A stretch of DNA of 64,000 nucleotides, from contig JARLGY010000037.1 of the NCBI GenBank assembly GCA_031292525.1, forward strand, positions 124,001 to 188,000, written 5' to 3'. Source of the DNA: Flavipsychrobacter sp. GTDB lineage: Bacteria; Bacteroidota; Bacteroidia; Chitinophagales; Chitinophagaceae. Positions 46,825 to 54,540 of this stretch are shown here, one piece after another. The notes beneath the pieces were generated by a model, which saw only the letters and a program-made list of their open reading frames with translations, was not told where the DNA came from and searched no databases. Numbering within the stretch: position 1 is the stretch's first letter; each line of letters opens with the position of its first letter. Both the position numbers and the translations under genes were made by a program.

Positions 46825-47610
46825 ATGGTCTTAGCATTTTCCTTTTGTAACGTTTCCGTACTACCGGTAAGAAGAGAACCCTCCCATACTGCAGAGCAGG
46901 TAAACCAGCTCCTGTATGGCGAGCGTTGCGAAGTGCTGGAGATCAACCACAAAGAATGGGCTAAAATAAGGAGCGAGTGGGATAGCTACGAGGGCTGGTG
47001 CAAGGCCTCCCAGCTCAACTTTATACAACGTAAAGAATACAGGAAGGGTCCCAAATATATCACCTCTGGCCCCAACGATAAGTTTATACTTCCCGATGCC
47101 GGCATATGGCTCCCATTGGGTAGCGACCTGATGCGGTGCAAAGGCATCAAAACCCAAATAGATGGCAAAAATGCAGTCTATAAAGGCAAAAGAACAAGTG
47201 TTACTAAATTAGCTGTCAACGCAGAAAACTTGAGAAAAGCAGCCATGCATTACCTGCATTCCCCATATATGTGGGGCGGTCGCAGTGTTGCCGGCATAGA
47301 TTGTTCAGGTCTTACCCAAATGGCGTACAAACTTTGTGGTTTTCCCATTCCCCGCGATGCATCGCAGCAAGCAAACGAGGGTAAACTGGTCGATTTCCTG
47401 CAGCATGCCCAATGTGGCGACCTCGCTTTTTTCGACAATGCTGATGGTAAAATAGTGCATGTGGGCATCCTCCTCGACGAACAGTCCATCATTCACGCCA
47501 CCGAAACCAGTGGCCATGTAGTTATAGATCGTATAGATCAAGGGGGTATAATCAGTACAACGTTAAAACGCCGTACCCACAACTTAAGATTGGTAAAAAG
47601 ATATTTCTAG
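46825..47610 (+). CDS. NlpC/P60 (C40) peptidoglycan endopeptidase with SH3b-like domain
   Basis: 261 residues from ATG at 46825 (MVLAFSFCNVSVLPVR); an earlier frame start at 46729 would add 32 unlike residues. N-terminal SH3-like region (about 10-70: VSVLPVRREPSHTAEQVNQLLYGE, WAKIRSEWDSYEGWC). C-terminal NlpC/P60 domain: catalytic Cys160 (VAGIDCSGLTQ), His212 (KIVHVGILL) and third residue His224 (IIHATETSG). It cuts cell-wall stem peptides. No signal peptide is seen, as is common in this Bacteroidota family. Single gene, divergent from rny. Confidence 0.9.
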   Translation: MVLAFSFCNVSVLPVRREPSHTAEQVNQLLYGERCEVLEINHKEWAKIRSEWDSYEGWCKASQLNFIQRKEYRKGPKYITSGPNDKFILPDAGIWLPLGSDLMRCKGIKTQIDGKNAVYKGKRTSVTKLAVNAENLRKAAMHYLHSPYMWGGRSVAGIDCSGLTQMAYKLCGFPIPRDASQQANEGKLVDFLQHAQCGDLAFFDNADGKIVHVGILLDEQSIIHATETSGHVVIDRIDQGGIISTTLKRRTHNLRLVKRYF

Positions 47611-47616
47611 TAAAGA

Positions 47617-48699
47617 TCAGTACTCCATCCCCTTATAAAAAACCTTAAACACACTCTGCCCTATCTGGTACTGCAGTACATCATAGTTCAGTTGCCAGCT
47701 TTGCAGGTCGGCATTGGTTACATCGTACACCTCTCCCTCGCTAAACAAACGCAGGGTGCTATTGGTGCTTACATATGCCAGTGAATTGTACTGTACAGTG
47801 AAGCTGGTAGGATAATAGTTATCAATATTTACGATCTGCCCCTTATAGAATACATTAAAGAAACCAGAAGGATCTTTATAAGCTATAATGTTATCGGCAA
47901 CCTTGTATGTAGGATTAAAATAGCCAATGGCATGTACACTATCTTCATAAAAGACCTTAAAATACCCATCGTTCGATACATAGGCTACCATATTATCTCC
48001 AGCGGAGTATGAAATGGGCGGATAGTCATCTATCACGAATGTTTGCCCGTTATGAAATATTTTAAACTGCCTATTGGCATCTACATAGGCTACAGTATTA
48101 CGGCCTGCATCAAATGAGGATACAGTAAAATCCTCCTGTGCAATGATCTGTCCGCGATAAAATATACGGAATTGGTTGGCGAAGTTATCATATGCAATTA
48201 TGTTATCAGAAACCTTAACCGCCGATAAAATACTATCCGGCAAAAAACTTTCCAGAGTATATATCTGCCCCCCGTAATAAGCATTGTAAGAGTTTTTAAG
48301 ACCATCTACATACAAAACTACGCTGTCACCTATATTATAAGAATTACAGATCCCTGTCAGGTTCTTGGTTACACCTTTATCAAATACATTCAGCGATTTT
48401 TGGTTCAGGTAAACTACAAGGTTATCTGTTGCAAAAAAAGAATTGGTAAAGCCGGCATTTATTGTCTTCACGCCACCTCCATAGTATATTTTAAATGAGC
48501 GCGAGTTGTCCAGGTACGGTATAGCTATCCGCCCTATCTTCATGTCCACTGGCGGTAGGTAATCTATTTTGCGTATAAATCCCCTGTCCCAGACCATCAC
48601 TTCATTCTGAATATCGGTAAAAGCTGACAAGGGCTGAGACAACACATCGGCGCTGCACGCTATTATAAGCAAAAGGGAATAAGCCAATATTCTTATCAT
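47617..48699 (-). CDS. Secreted repeat protein, probable beta-propeller with circular closure
   Basis: 360 residues from ATG at 48699 (MIRILAYSLLLIIAC); 13 upstream codons unlikely. Signal peptide or lipoprotein-like start (about 1-22), then about nine repeats of roughly 35 residues with consensus N-xx-VAY-x-D-x4-FK-I/V-FY-x-G-Q-x4-I-D-x-Y-P-x-S-x-x-AG. Examples are RNTVAYVDANRQFKIFHNG and DNIIAYKDPSGFFNVFYKG. The first unit is a second half (EVMVWDRGFIRKIDYLPPV) and the last is a first half (VLQYQIGQSVFKVFYKGMEY), so the ends could complete one blade: the Velcro closure typical of propellers. No family was recognised. Function unknown; exported binding scaffold is likely. Confidence 0.75.
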   Translation of the reverse strand: MIRILAYSLLLIIACSADVLSQPLSAFTDIQNEVMVWDRGFIRKIDYLPPVDMKIGRIAIPYLDNSRSFKIYYGGGVKTINAGFTNSFFATDNLVVYLNQKSLNVFDKGVTKNLTGICNSYNIGDSVVLYVDGLKNSYNAYYGGQIYTLESFLPDSILSAVKVSDNIIAYDNFANQFRIFYRGQIIAQEDFTVSSFDAGRNTVAYVDANRQFKIFHNGQTFVIDDYPPISYSAGDNMVAYVSNDGYFKVFYEDSVHAIGYFNPTYKVADNIIAYKDPSGFFNVFYKGQIVNIDNYYPTSFTVQYNSLAYVSTNSTLRLFSEGEVYDVTNADLQSWQLNYDVLQYQIGQSVFKVFYKGMEY

Positions 48700-49030
48700 G
48701 GGGAAGGCATTTGGGTGTAAATTAAAAAAATAAAACAAAAAAGGTGCCCGTAGCGCGCTGCAAATGGCTACAAACCTTATTTCACCAACGGGTAAAAAGC
48801 AGTGTACTCAGAAGATTAAAGAAAGACGAGAAGCTGTAACTGGCTTTGGAGGCTCACCTCAGTTGCTAAAAATAAAAAAGCCAGCGTGAGAACACGCCAG
48901 CCCCTATAAACCCTATCACCATGAAAACATGTTAAAGATACTAACGAAATCTGAAATACAAAATCCCAAACTTTATTATTACATAAATATTACAAAACCA
49001 TTGCTTCTTTGTTAACAACTATGTGGATAT
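48700..49030. other. Intergenic region with one minus-strand terminator
   Basis: It carries the terminator of the luciferase-like gene (48880-48901) and should carry the promoter of the repeat-protein gene. The left part is A-rich (48720-48745). No other feature is evident. Confidence 0.5.
48880..48901 (-). terminator. Terminator of the luciferase-like oxidoreductase gene
   Basis: On the minus strand GCTGGCGTG-TTCT-CACGCTGGC folds into a 9-bp stem with two G-U pairs, followed directly by TTTTTTATTTTT. The plus strand cannot form it because the wobble pairs become A-C mismatches, so it acts leftward only. Confidence 0.8.
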
Positions 49031-50038
49031 CTATTTTAATCCAAATACCGCTGCAAGCAACTCAAACGACTTTTTAGTTTCGTTAAAATCCTCCGAAAAC
49101 GTTGCCAGCATTACCTCATCTGTTTTATAGGCATCGGCTAACAACGTCAATTTCTGTTTCATTTCAGCAGGTGTTCCTGCCACCATGCGGCCCAGGTTAT
49201 ATTTAATACGCATTTGCTGTTCGGGGGTAAATTTGGTGGCTCGTATTTCTTCATACGATGGCAAACTGCCATCCATCCCCATTTCTATCCGCAACATGCG
49301 GTAGCTAAATTCTGTTTTCCACCGTTCCACAGCTTCCTCATCTTCAGAGCAGAAACCAAATATGCTAAAGTTCACCTTAGGTGCAGCCAGGCTTTGCGAT
49401 GGTTTAAATAACCTCCGGTAATCATCAGCCGCATCTGGCCCACCATTGGGGTTAATAAAATGGGCAAAAGAGAATGCCATCCCCAGCTTCGCCGCTATTC
49501 GCCCGCTTCCCCCGCTCGATGTCAGCATCCATTGCTCTGGCATGGTTTCCACCACCGGCGATGCCAATACCTTTTCATGCACTGTACCAAGTTCTTTACT
49601 ATTTGTAAAATAGCCTTCCAGCTCTGCCAGCTGCATCAAAAAATCCTGCTCGCTAAACTGGTTCGATGGATTCAGCAAATATGCCGCCAGCCTGTCCCCA
49701 CCCGGCGCACGGCCTATTCCCAGGTCAATTCTCCCCGGGAACAAAGCCTCCAGCATTTTAAAATTCTCCGCCACTTTCAGGGCACTATGGTTGGGTAGCA
49801 TGATCCCGCCCGACCCTATCCGTATCCTTTTCGATTCACCACCCAAGTGAGCCAGCAGCACTTCCGGGGTAGATCCCGCCACTACCCGCATGTTATGGTG
49901 TTCAGATATCCAGAACCGGGTATAGCCCAGTTCATCGGCAAGTTTCACCATGGTTGCTGTATTCTGTATAGCCTGAGTCGGGGTAATACTGCGCCCCACT
50001 ATCGACTGATCTAATATACTTAATTTCATTTTCGACAT
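49031..50038 (-). CDS. Luciferase-like (LLM class) flavin-dependent oxidoreductase
   Basis: 335 residues, TIM-barrel type. Typical segments: KLSILDQSIVG, LGYTRFWISEHHNM (about 37-50), IRIGSGGIMLPNHSALKVAE and LEALFPGRIDLGIGRAPGGD. Members use reduced FMN or F420; the substrate here is unknown. Two starts are possible, ATG at 50038 or ATG three codons later (MKLSI). An exact TAATTTTGC box lies 33 bases upstream. Single gene; terminator at 48880. Confidence 0.92.
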   Translation of the reverse strand: MSKMKLSILDQSIVGRSITPTQAIQNTATMVKLADELGYTRFWISEHHNMRVVAGSTPEVLLAHLGGESKRIRIGSGGIMLPNHSALKVAENFKMLEALFPGRIDLGIGRAPGGDRLAAYLLNPSNQFSEQDFLMQLAELEGYFTNSKELGTVHEKVLASPVVETMPEQWMLTSSGGSGRIAAKLGMAFSFAHFINPNGGPDAADDYRRLFKPSQSLAAPKVNFSIFGFCSEDEEAVERWKTEFSYRMLRIEMGMDGSLPSYEEIRATKFTPEQQMRIKYNLGRMVAGTPAEMKQKLTLLADAYKTDEVMLATFSEDFNETKKSFELLAAVFGLK

Positions 50039-50071
50039 GTATCACCAGGCCTATATATCACCTGTTCCGCC

Positions 50072-50080
50072 GCAAAATTA
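50072..50080 (-). promoter_or_regulatory. Bacteroidota -7 box of the luciferase-like gene
   Basis: Minus strand TAATTTTGC matches TAnnTTTGC and lies 33 bases upstream of the ATG. No TTTG -33 element was found at normal spacing. Confidence 0.4.
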
Positions 50081-50086
50081 CCCATA

Positions 50087-50476
50087 CCCCCACTCTCCAC
50101 CCCCAACTTATTATTTATCCGCTTATTGATAAAAACGTGTAGTCAACACGAAAACCACAAATAGATGTTACAAGAAAAGCCCAGCCCATATTCAGCCACC
50201 TTTTTGCAGCGCCCCTCATCGGACAAAAACCAGTGTTCTACAAGCACCGAACACATATCATTTCATCGGCAGGTCCTCGGAGGTAGATTTCCTTCAGCCT
50301 GGTACAACAGTAGTACTGCTGCCTGCACAAAGCTGCGTTGGCAGCAGCGGTAATCGCTGCCGACTGCCTTTTTTTGTTTCTTTTTTTGGCATCAAAAAAA
50401 GAAAGGAAATGAAGGGCAGACCTCTTCTGAGCGACTAATTAGTGATGGCAGCCGCATTTTTCCACCATACAAGTAT
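50087..50476. other. Intergenic region with one repeat-related hairpin
   Basis: About 400 bases with no gene. The sequence at 50357-50404 (CGCTGCCGACTGCC then a T-rich/A-rich hairpin) resembles the core of the 230-bp tandem repeats downstream of folD. The rest shows nothing notable. Confidence 0.45.
50377..50404. repeat. Single diverged copy of the T-rich hairpin
   Basis: TTTCTTTTTTTG-GCAT-CAAAAAAAGAAA is a perfect 12-bp inverted repeat with 4-base loop. It follows GACTGCC, as the tandem-repeat hairpins follow GGCTGCC, and has the same GCAT-type centre, so it looks like a degenerate relative. Confidence 0.5.
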
Positions 50477-50485
50477 TATCTTTGC
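50477..50485 (+). promoter_or_regulatory. Bacteroidota -7 box directly before folD
   Basis: TATCTTTGC matches TAnnTTTGC exactly and ends only 2 bases before the ATG of folD. If active, the transcript would be leaderless or start within the first codons; otherwise it is a chance match. Confidence 0.4.
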
Positions 50486-50487
50486 AC

Positions 50488-51375
50488 ATGCAAATTTTAG
50501 ACGGCACAGCAGTTGCAGCACATATAAAAGAGCAACTAAAGCATGAAGCTGAATCCTTGAAAGCAAGGGGCTTAAATGCCCCGCATCTCGCAGCTATACT
50601 AGTGGGCAACAACCCTGCAAGCGAAGCCTACGTAGGCAGCAAAGTGCGCACCTGCGCAGAACTGGGGTTCGACAGCACCCTGCTCCGGTTCGATGTCAGC
50701 ATCTCAGAAAAAGAACTCATACACCACATTCAGCAACTCAACGACGATAGTGCGGTGAACGGCATATTGGTTCAGCTACCCCTTCCGCCGCATATTTCGC
50801 CCGATGCTATTATCAATAGCATTAGTCCCAATAAAGATGTAGATGGCTTCCATCCTACATCACAGGGTAAGATGTTGCTGGGCCAGCAAACATTTCTGCC
50901 CGCTACACCCTACGGCATACTCATGATGCTGGAGCACTATAAGATAGACATCGCCGGTATGCATTGCGTGGTCATCGGCCGCAGCAATATTGTAGGCACC
51001 CCAATGTCAGTACTCCTTAGCCGCAATGGCAACCCCGGCAATGCCACGGTTACCCTTTGCCACTCCCGCACCAAAAACCTTAAAGATTTCACCCTCAATG
51101 CCGATATTATTGTAGCTGCCATAGGCCGTCCGCGGTTTGTAACAGCCGATATGGTGCGCCCCGGCGCGGTAATAATAGATGTGGGTATTAATCGCATCGA
51201 TGATGCCACGCGCAAAAGCGGCAGCCGCCTCGTAGGCGATGTCGATTTTGATAACGTTGCACCATTATGTAGTTATATAACACCGGTACCTAAAGGTGTG
51301 GGCCCCATGACCATTTGCGGCCTCATGAAAAACACCCTTGCCGCATCGAAGCTGCAGGCCGGTATGGTTGATTAA
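50488..51375 (+). CDS. folD: Bifunctional methylenetetrahydrofolate dehydrogenase / cyclohydrolase
   Basis: 295 residues from ATG at 50488 (MQILDGTAVAA). Family marks: NNPASEAYVGSK with the catalytic Lys, VNGILVQLPLPPH, NPxKDVDGF-like SPNKDVDGFHP, the VIGRSNIVGTPMS NADP loop and C-terminal PVPKGVGPMT. The PCTPxG segment reads PATPYG, with Ala for the usual Cys, a tolerated change. The cytosolic enzyme interconverts methylene- and formyl-tetrahydrofolate. A -7 box sits directly before the ATG. The stop codon overlaps the first copy of the 230-bp tandem repeat. Confidence 0.95.
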   Translation: MQILDGTAVAAHIKEQLKHEAESLKARGLNAPHLAAILVGNNPASEAYVGSKVRTCAELGFDSTLLRFDVSISEKELIHHIQQLNDDSAVNGILVQLPLPPHISPDAIINSISPNKDVDGFHPTSQGKMLLGQQTFLPATPYGILMMLEHYKIDIAGMHCVVIGRSNIVGTPMSVLLSRNGNPGNATVTLCHSRTKNLKDFTLNADIIVAAIGRPRFVTADMVRPGAVIIDVGINRIDDATRKSGSRLVGDVDFDNVAPLCSYITPVPKGVGPMTICGLMKNTLAASKLQAGMVD

Positions 51376-52036
51376 AATGTTTAAAACTTGAGCACATTTG
51401 CTGATCAGGTTAATAAGAGGTAGCATTCCGTAGCTTGGCACTATAGTAGCACCTCAGCCCGATCAAGGCTACCGCCGAAAAAACGTAGTGATTTTTTTCG
51501 GCTGCCTTTTTCTTTGCTACTTTCTTTTGGGCATGCAAAAGAAAGTAGAACCACGGGAGCAGGTTTTGAGTAAGAACTAAGCTCCTGGCACTATTAAGTG
51601 ATTAAAATGTTTAAAATTTGAGCCCGTTTTGCTGGACAGGTTAATAGGAGGTAGAATTCGTTAGCTTGGCACTACAGTAGCACCTCAGCCCTATCAAGGC
51701 TACCGCCGAAAAAACGCAGTGATTTTTTTCGGCTGCCTTTTTCTTTGCTACTTTCTTTTGGGCATGCAAAAGAAAGTAGAACCACATGAGCAGGTTTTGA
51801 GTAAGAACTAAGCTTCTGGCACTATAAGTGATTAAAATGTTTAAAACTTGAGCACATTTGTTGATCAGGTTAATAAGAGGTAGCATTCCGTAGCTTGGCA
51901 CTACAGTAGCATCTCAGCCCTATCAAGGCTACCGCCGAAAAAACGTAGTGATTTTTTTCGGCTGCCTTTTTCTTTGCTACTTTCTTTTGGGCATGCAAAA
52001 GAAAGTAGGACCACATGAGCAGGTTTTGAGTAAGAA
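51370..52036. repeat. Tandem array of three ~230-bp repeats
   Basis: Copies start at 51370, 51600 and 51830 with GATTAAAATGTTTAAAA, and are about 90% alike; the third ends near 52036. Each copy holds two hairpins: GCCGAAAAAA...TTTTTTCGGC and CTACTTTCTTTTG-GGCATG-CAAAAGAAAGTAG (51517-51548, 51748-51779, 51977-52008). The first copy begins inside the last two codons of folD. No ORF is conserved across copies. It is not a CRISPR: unit and spacing are too long and no spacers exist. Confidence 0.85.
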
Positions 52037-52094
52037 ACAGGCTCTGCTACTTAAAACGGACTGGTATACCGTGTAACAATACCAGATTTTGACG

Positions 52095-52727
52095 ATGACT
52101 GAACCAATTACAGAAACTACAATTACCGCCCATGCCTACCCGGTCATGGAGCATTTCTATACCCTGCAGGGCGAGGGCCTGTACACGGGCCAGGCTGCCT
52201 ACTTCATCCGCCTCGGTGGTTGCGATGTAGGCTGCGTATGGTGCGATGTTAAGGACAGTTGGGATGCCTCAAAACACCCGCTCATGTCCGTTACTGATAT
52301 TGTTGCGGTAGCATCAGCACATCCAGGCAGGATAGCCGTAATCACAGGCGGCGAACCAGCCATGCACGATCTTACCTATCTTACTGACGCCCTGCACGCA
52401 GCTGGCTTTAAAACCCATATCGAAACATCAGGAGCCCATCCCCTTACTGGCAGCCTCGATTGGATAACCCTAAGCCCCAAGAAATTCAAAAATCCGCTCA
52501 TGGAAAGTCTCGAGCAGGCACACGAGCTTAAGGTGGTGATTTTTAATAAGTCCGACTTTGAGTGGGCCGAACATCATGCTGCATTAGTTGGCCGAGATTG
52601 CAAATTGTACCTGCAACCCGAGTGGAGCAAACACCAACAAATTAATCCACTGATAATAAATTATATACAGCAAAACCCAAAGTGGCAATTATCTTTACAA
52701 ACACACAAATACATCAACATCCCATAA
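52095..52727 (+). CDS. queE: 7-carboxy-7-deazaguanine synthase
   Basis: 210 residues from ATG at 52095. The radical-SAM motif is the compact QueE type: GGCDVGCVWCDVK (Cys-x3-Cys-x2-Cys), after TLQGEGLYTGQAAYFIRLGG. ITGGEPAMHDL and IETSGAHPL are also typical. It converts carboxytetrahydropterin to 7-carboxy-7-deazaguanine on the queuosine path. Other queuosine genes are not in the window. It is followed after 3 bases by uppP, so the two are co-transcribed though unrelated in function. Confidence 0.93.
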   Translation: MTEPITETTITAHAYPVMEHFYTLQGEGLYTGQAAYFIRLGGCDVGCVWCDVKDSWDASKHPLMSVTDIVAVASAHPGRIAVITGGEPAMHDLTYLTDALHAAGFKTHIETSGAHPLTGSLDWITLSPKKFKNPLMESLEQAHELKVVIFNKSDFEWAEHHAALVGRDCKLYLQPEWSKHQQINPLIINYIQQNPKWQLSLQTHKYINIP

Positions 52728-52730
52728 CGC

Positions 52731-53540
52731 ATGACTTGGTTACAAACAATAGTATTGAGCATTGTAGAAGGCATCACAGAGTTTCTACCTATTTCTTCTA
52801 CCGGCCACATGATCATTGCTAGCTCTCTTATGGGCATTGCCAAAGATGATTTTACCAAGTTGTTTGAAGTCTGCGTGCAGCTCGGCGCCATATTATCAGT
52901 TGTAGTGCTGTACTGGCGTAAGTTTCTCGATTTCAGCAAGTGGCAGTTTTATGTAAAGCTTATTGTAGCCTTTATCCCTGCCGCCATTATGGGCCTGTTG
53001 TTTGCCAAAAAGATAGATGCCCTCCTCGAAAGTAGTATGGTTGTAGGAACCACCCTGTTTATAGGCGGTATTGTACTCTTGTTTATCGACAGGGTGTTTA
53101 AAAACAACACTATAGATAAAGTAGAGCAGGTCGGCTACCCCAAAGCCTTCATCATAGGTTGTTTCCAGGTGCTGGCAATGATACCCGGCACATCTCGTAG
53201 TGCGGCAACTATACTGGGCGGTCTGCAACAGAAACTTACCCGCAAGCTGGCAGCCGAGTTCTCCTTTTACCTGGCTGTGCCCACCATGTTTGCAGCCACA
53301 GCAAAAAAACTGCTCGATGCTTATAAAGAACATAAACTCGCCGGCACGCCGATGTTCCAACCCGGCCAGTTAAACATGCTGCTGGTAGGCAATGTTATCG
53401 CATTTATAGTTGCGCTTATCGCCATCCGCACCTTTATACAATACGTACAAAAACACACCTTTGTAGCTTTCGGTATCTACCGCATCATAGCTGGCCTGGC
53501 TATTTTCGGGTTGATATTTATGGGGATCATTGAAGGGTAA
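52731..53540 (+). CDS. uppP: Undecaprenyl-diphosphate phosphatase (BacA type)
   Basis: 269 residues, about eight transmembrane helices. The two signatures are complete: [14 protein letters not shown] (about 13-26) and [14 protein letters not shown] (about 145-158). The enzyme recycles the lipid carrier used for peptidoglycan and O-antigen synthesis by removing a phosphate on the periplasmic side. Starts 3 bases after the queE stop. Ends before a strong terminator. Confidence 0.96.
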   Translation: MTWLQTIVLSIVEGITEFLPISSTGHMIIASSLMGIAKDDFTKLFEVCVQLGAILSVVVLYWRKFLDFSKWQFYVKLIVAFIPAAIMGLLFAKKIDALLESSMVVGTTLFIGGIVLLFIDRVFKNNTIDKVEQVGYPKAFIIGCFQVLAMIPGTSRSAATILGGLQQKLTRKLAAEFSFYLAVPTMFAATAKKLLDAYKEHKLAGTPMFQPGQLNMLLVGNVIAFIVALIAIRTFIQYVQKHTFVAFGIYRIIAGLAIFGLIFMGIIEG

Positions 53541-53561
53541 GAAAATATTGAAGTTTTCAGG

Positions 53562-53595
53562 AATGTCCGTTGTCTTACATAAGATGACGGACATT
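53562..53595 (+). terminator. Terminator after uppP
   Basis: AATGTCCGT / ACGGACATT plus inner TCTT/AAGA pairs around ACAT form a long hairpin, followed by TTTGTTTTG. It also contains the TGTCCG word repeated in the following region. Confidence 0.8.
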
Positions 53596-53684
53596 TTTGT
53601 TTTGTCTTGAACACGATTACTGGATTGCAGGATAGACACGATGTACGAGTAATTACGATTTGTATTTCGCATGCCCTCTTCCCT

Positions 53685-53802
53685 GTGTCTTTGCGAGGCA
53701 CGAAGCAACCTTTCGTTATTCGGGTACACGATATGTGGATGTTTCAAAACTCATTGTGTAAAAATGTGTTGCGAAAGGTTGCTTCATCCTTCGCAATGAC
53801 AC
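53685..53802. repeat. MITE-like element with ~31-bp imperfect terminal inverted repeats
   Basis: Left end GTGTCTTTGCGAGGCACGAAG... and right end ...CCTTCGCAATGACAC are reverse complements with few mismatches; the inner arms GCAACCTTTCG / CGAAAGGTTGC match exactly. The word GTCATTGCGA..GAAGCAA is common as a dispersed repeat in many bacterial genomes. No coding capacity lies between the arms. Confidence 0.6.
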
Positions 53803-54007
53803 GTGTTTTTGTGAGCTGTCCGGTCCGGTTTTTAATTGCAAATCGGACAGGCGGAGTGTACTTTTCGTCTATAACGCCTTGTGGGAGCTGATATGCATTT
53901 TATTACAACTGTCTTGTCCTGTCCGGTGCTGTCCGGTTTGAATTAGGAAATATAGCTCCCTTCATTTTCAAGATTTTACGAGTGTAACCACCCCGGCCTG
54001 CGGCCAC

Positions 54008-54029
54008 CCCTCCTTGAAAAAAAGGAGGG
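54008..54029. repeat. GC-rich CCCTCCTT hairpin of a dispersed repeat
   Basis: CCCTCCTT-GAAAAA-AAGGAGGG is preceded by CCCCGGCCTGCGGCCACC. This combination has the look of a dispersed Bacteroidota intergenic repeat. It may also work as a terminator but no gene ends nearby. Confidence 0.45.
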
Positions 54030-54150
54030 AAACTTATAAAATGTCTGTCGTAAAAAACAATTGCCAAACGGACATTTTGGGTTATTTTGAACCTGAGATA
54101 TGCTGTGGTGGCTTATATAATATTTTAGTTGCACACCTCAAAATGTCTTA

Positions 54151-54172
54151 AAATGTCCGTTGGAGGACATTT
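54151..54172. repeat. TGTCC hairpin of the TGTCCG word cluster
   Basis: AAATGTCC-GTTGGA-GGACATTT is a perfect 8-bp inverted repeat. The same word occurs in the uppP terminator (53562), and in variants near 53816, 53845, 53925 and 54053. Confidence 0.5.
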
Positions 54173-54470
54173 AATGGGTTAGCGATTTTTAAGAACTCAA
54201 CTCATATTTTATACTGCGCCCTTGTAACAAGAGGGTTTACAGGTTATATATGCGAGTGCAAGGTAGTATTGGTGGGCGGTATTTCTGTGAAGAAGTTATG
54301 CACTGTTCCACGTTACGATATGTTCCACTGGGTTTGTGATATAAGTCAAAAAGACTTGCTGCCTAAGTAGCACAAGTGGAAAACACTTGCGCCAGATGTG
54401 ATTATCAATTTATAAAACATTTAATAAAATTTATTCAAAGACCTTAATATCCCTAAAATATTAATTTTCT

Positions 54471-54511
54471 GATTATTGTTTTTAAAATGAATAATTTTAA
54501 AAACAATAATC
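54471..54511. repeat. 18-bp perfect AT-rich inverted repeat before the surface-protein gene
   Basis: GATTATTGTTTTTAAAAT and ATTTTAAAAACAATAATC flank GAATA. It ends 29 bases before the start codon at 54541. It could be a protein-binding operator, a transcript-stabilising stem or a terminator for upstream transcription; the sequence does not tell. Confidence 0.6.
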
Positions 54512-54540
54512 ACATTATATAACCTAAAAACACAAAAAAA

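Larger units (their letters stand above)
53596..54540. other. Repeat-rich intergenic region between uppP and surface-protein genes
   Basis: About 950 bases with no supported gene. It contains a 118-bp inverted-repeat element (53685-53802), several TGTCCG-type words, a GC-rich CCCTCCTT hairpin (54008-54029), and a long AT-rich palindrome just before the next gene (54471-54511). Each is listed separately. The density of small repeats suggests a hot spot for rearrangement. Confidence 0.55.

Noticed and set aside
48928-48942. ATGAAAACATGTTAA, a possible tiny leader peptide (MKTC)
   Set aside because: No gene follows on that strand; the hairpin nearby works on the other strand as a terminator.
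51370-52036. CRISPR array
   Set aside because: Period is 230 bp with similar sequence throughout and no unique spacers.
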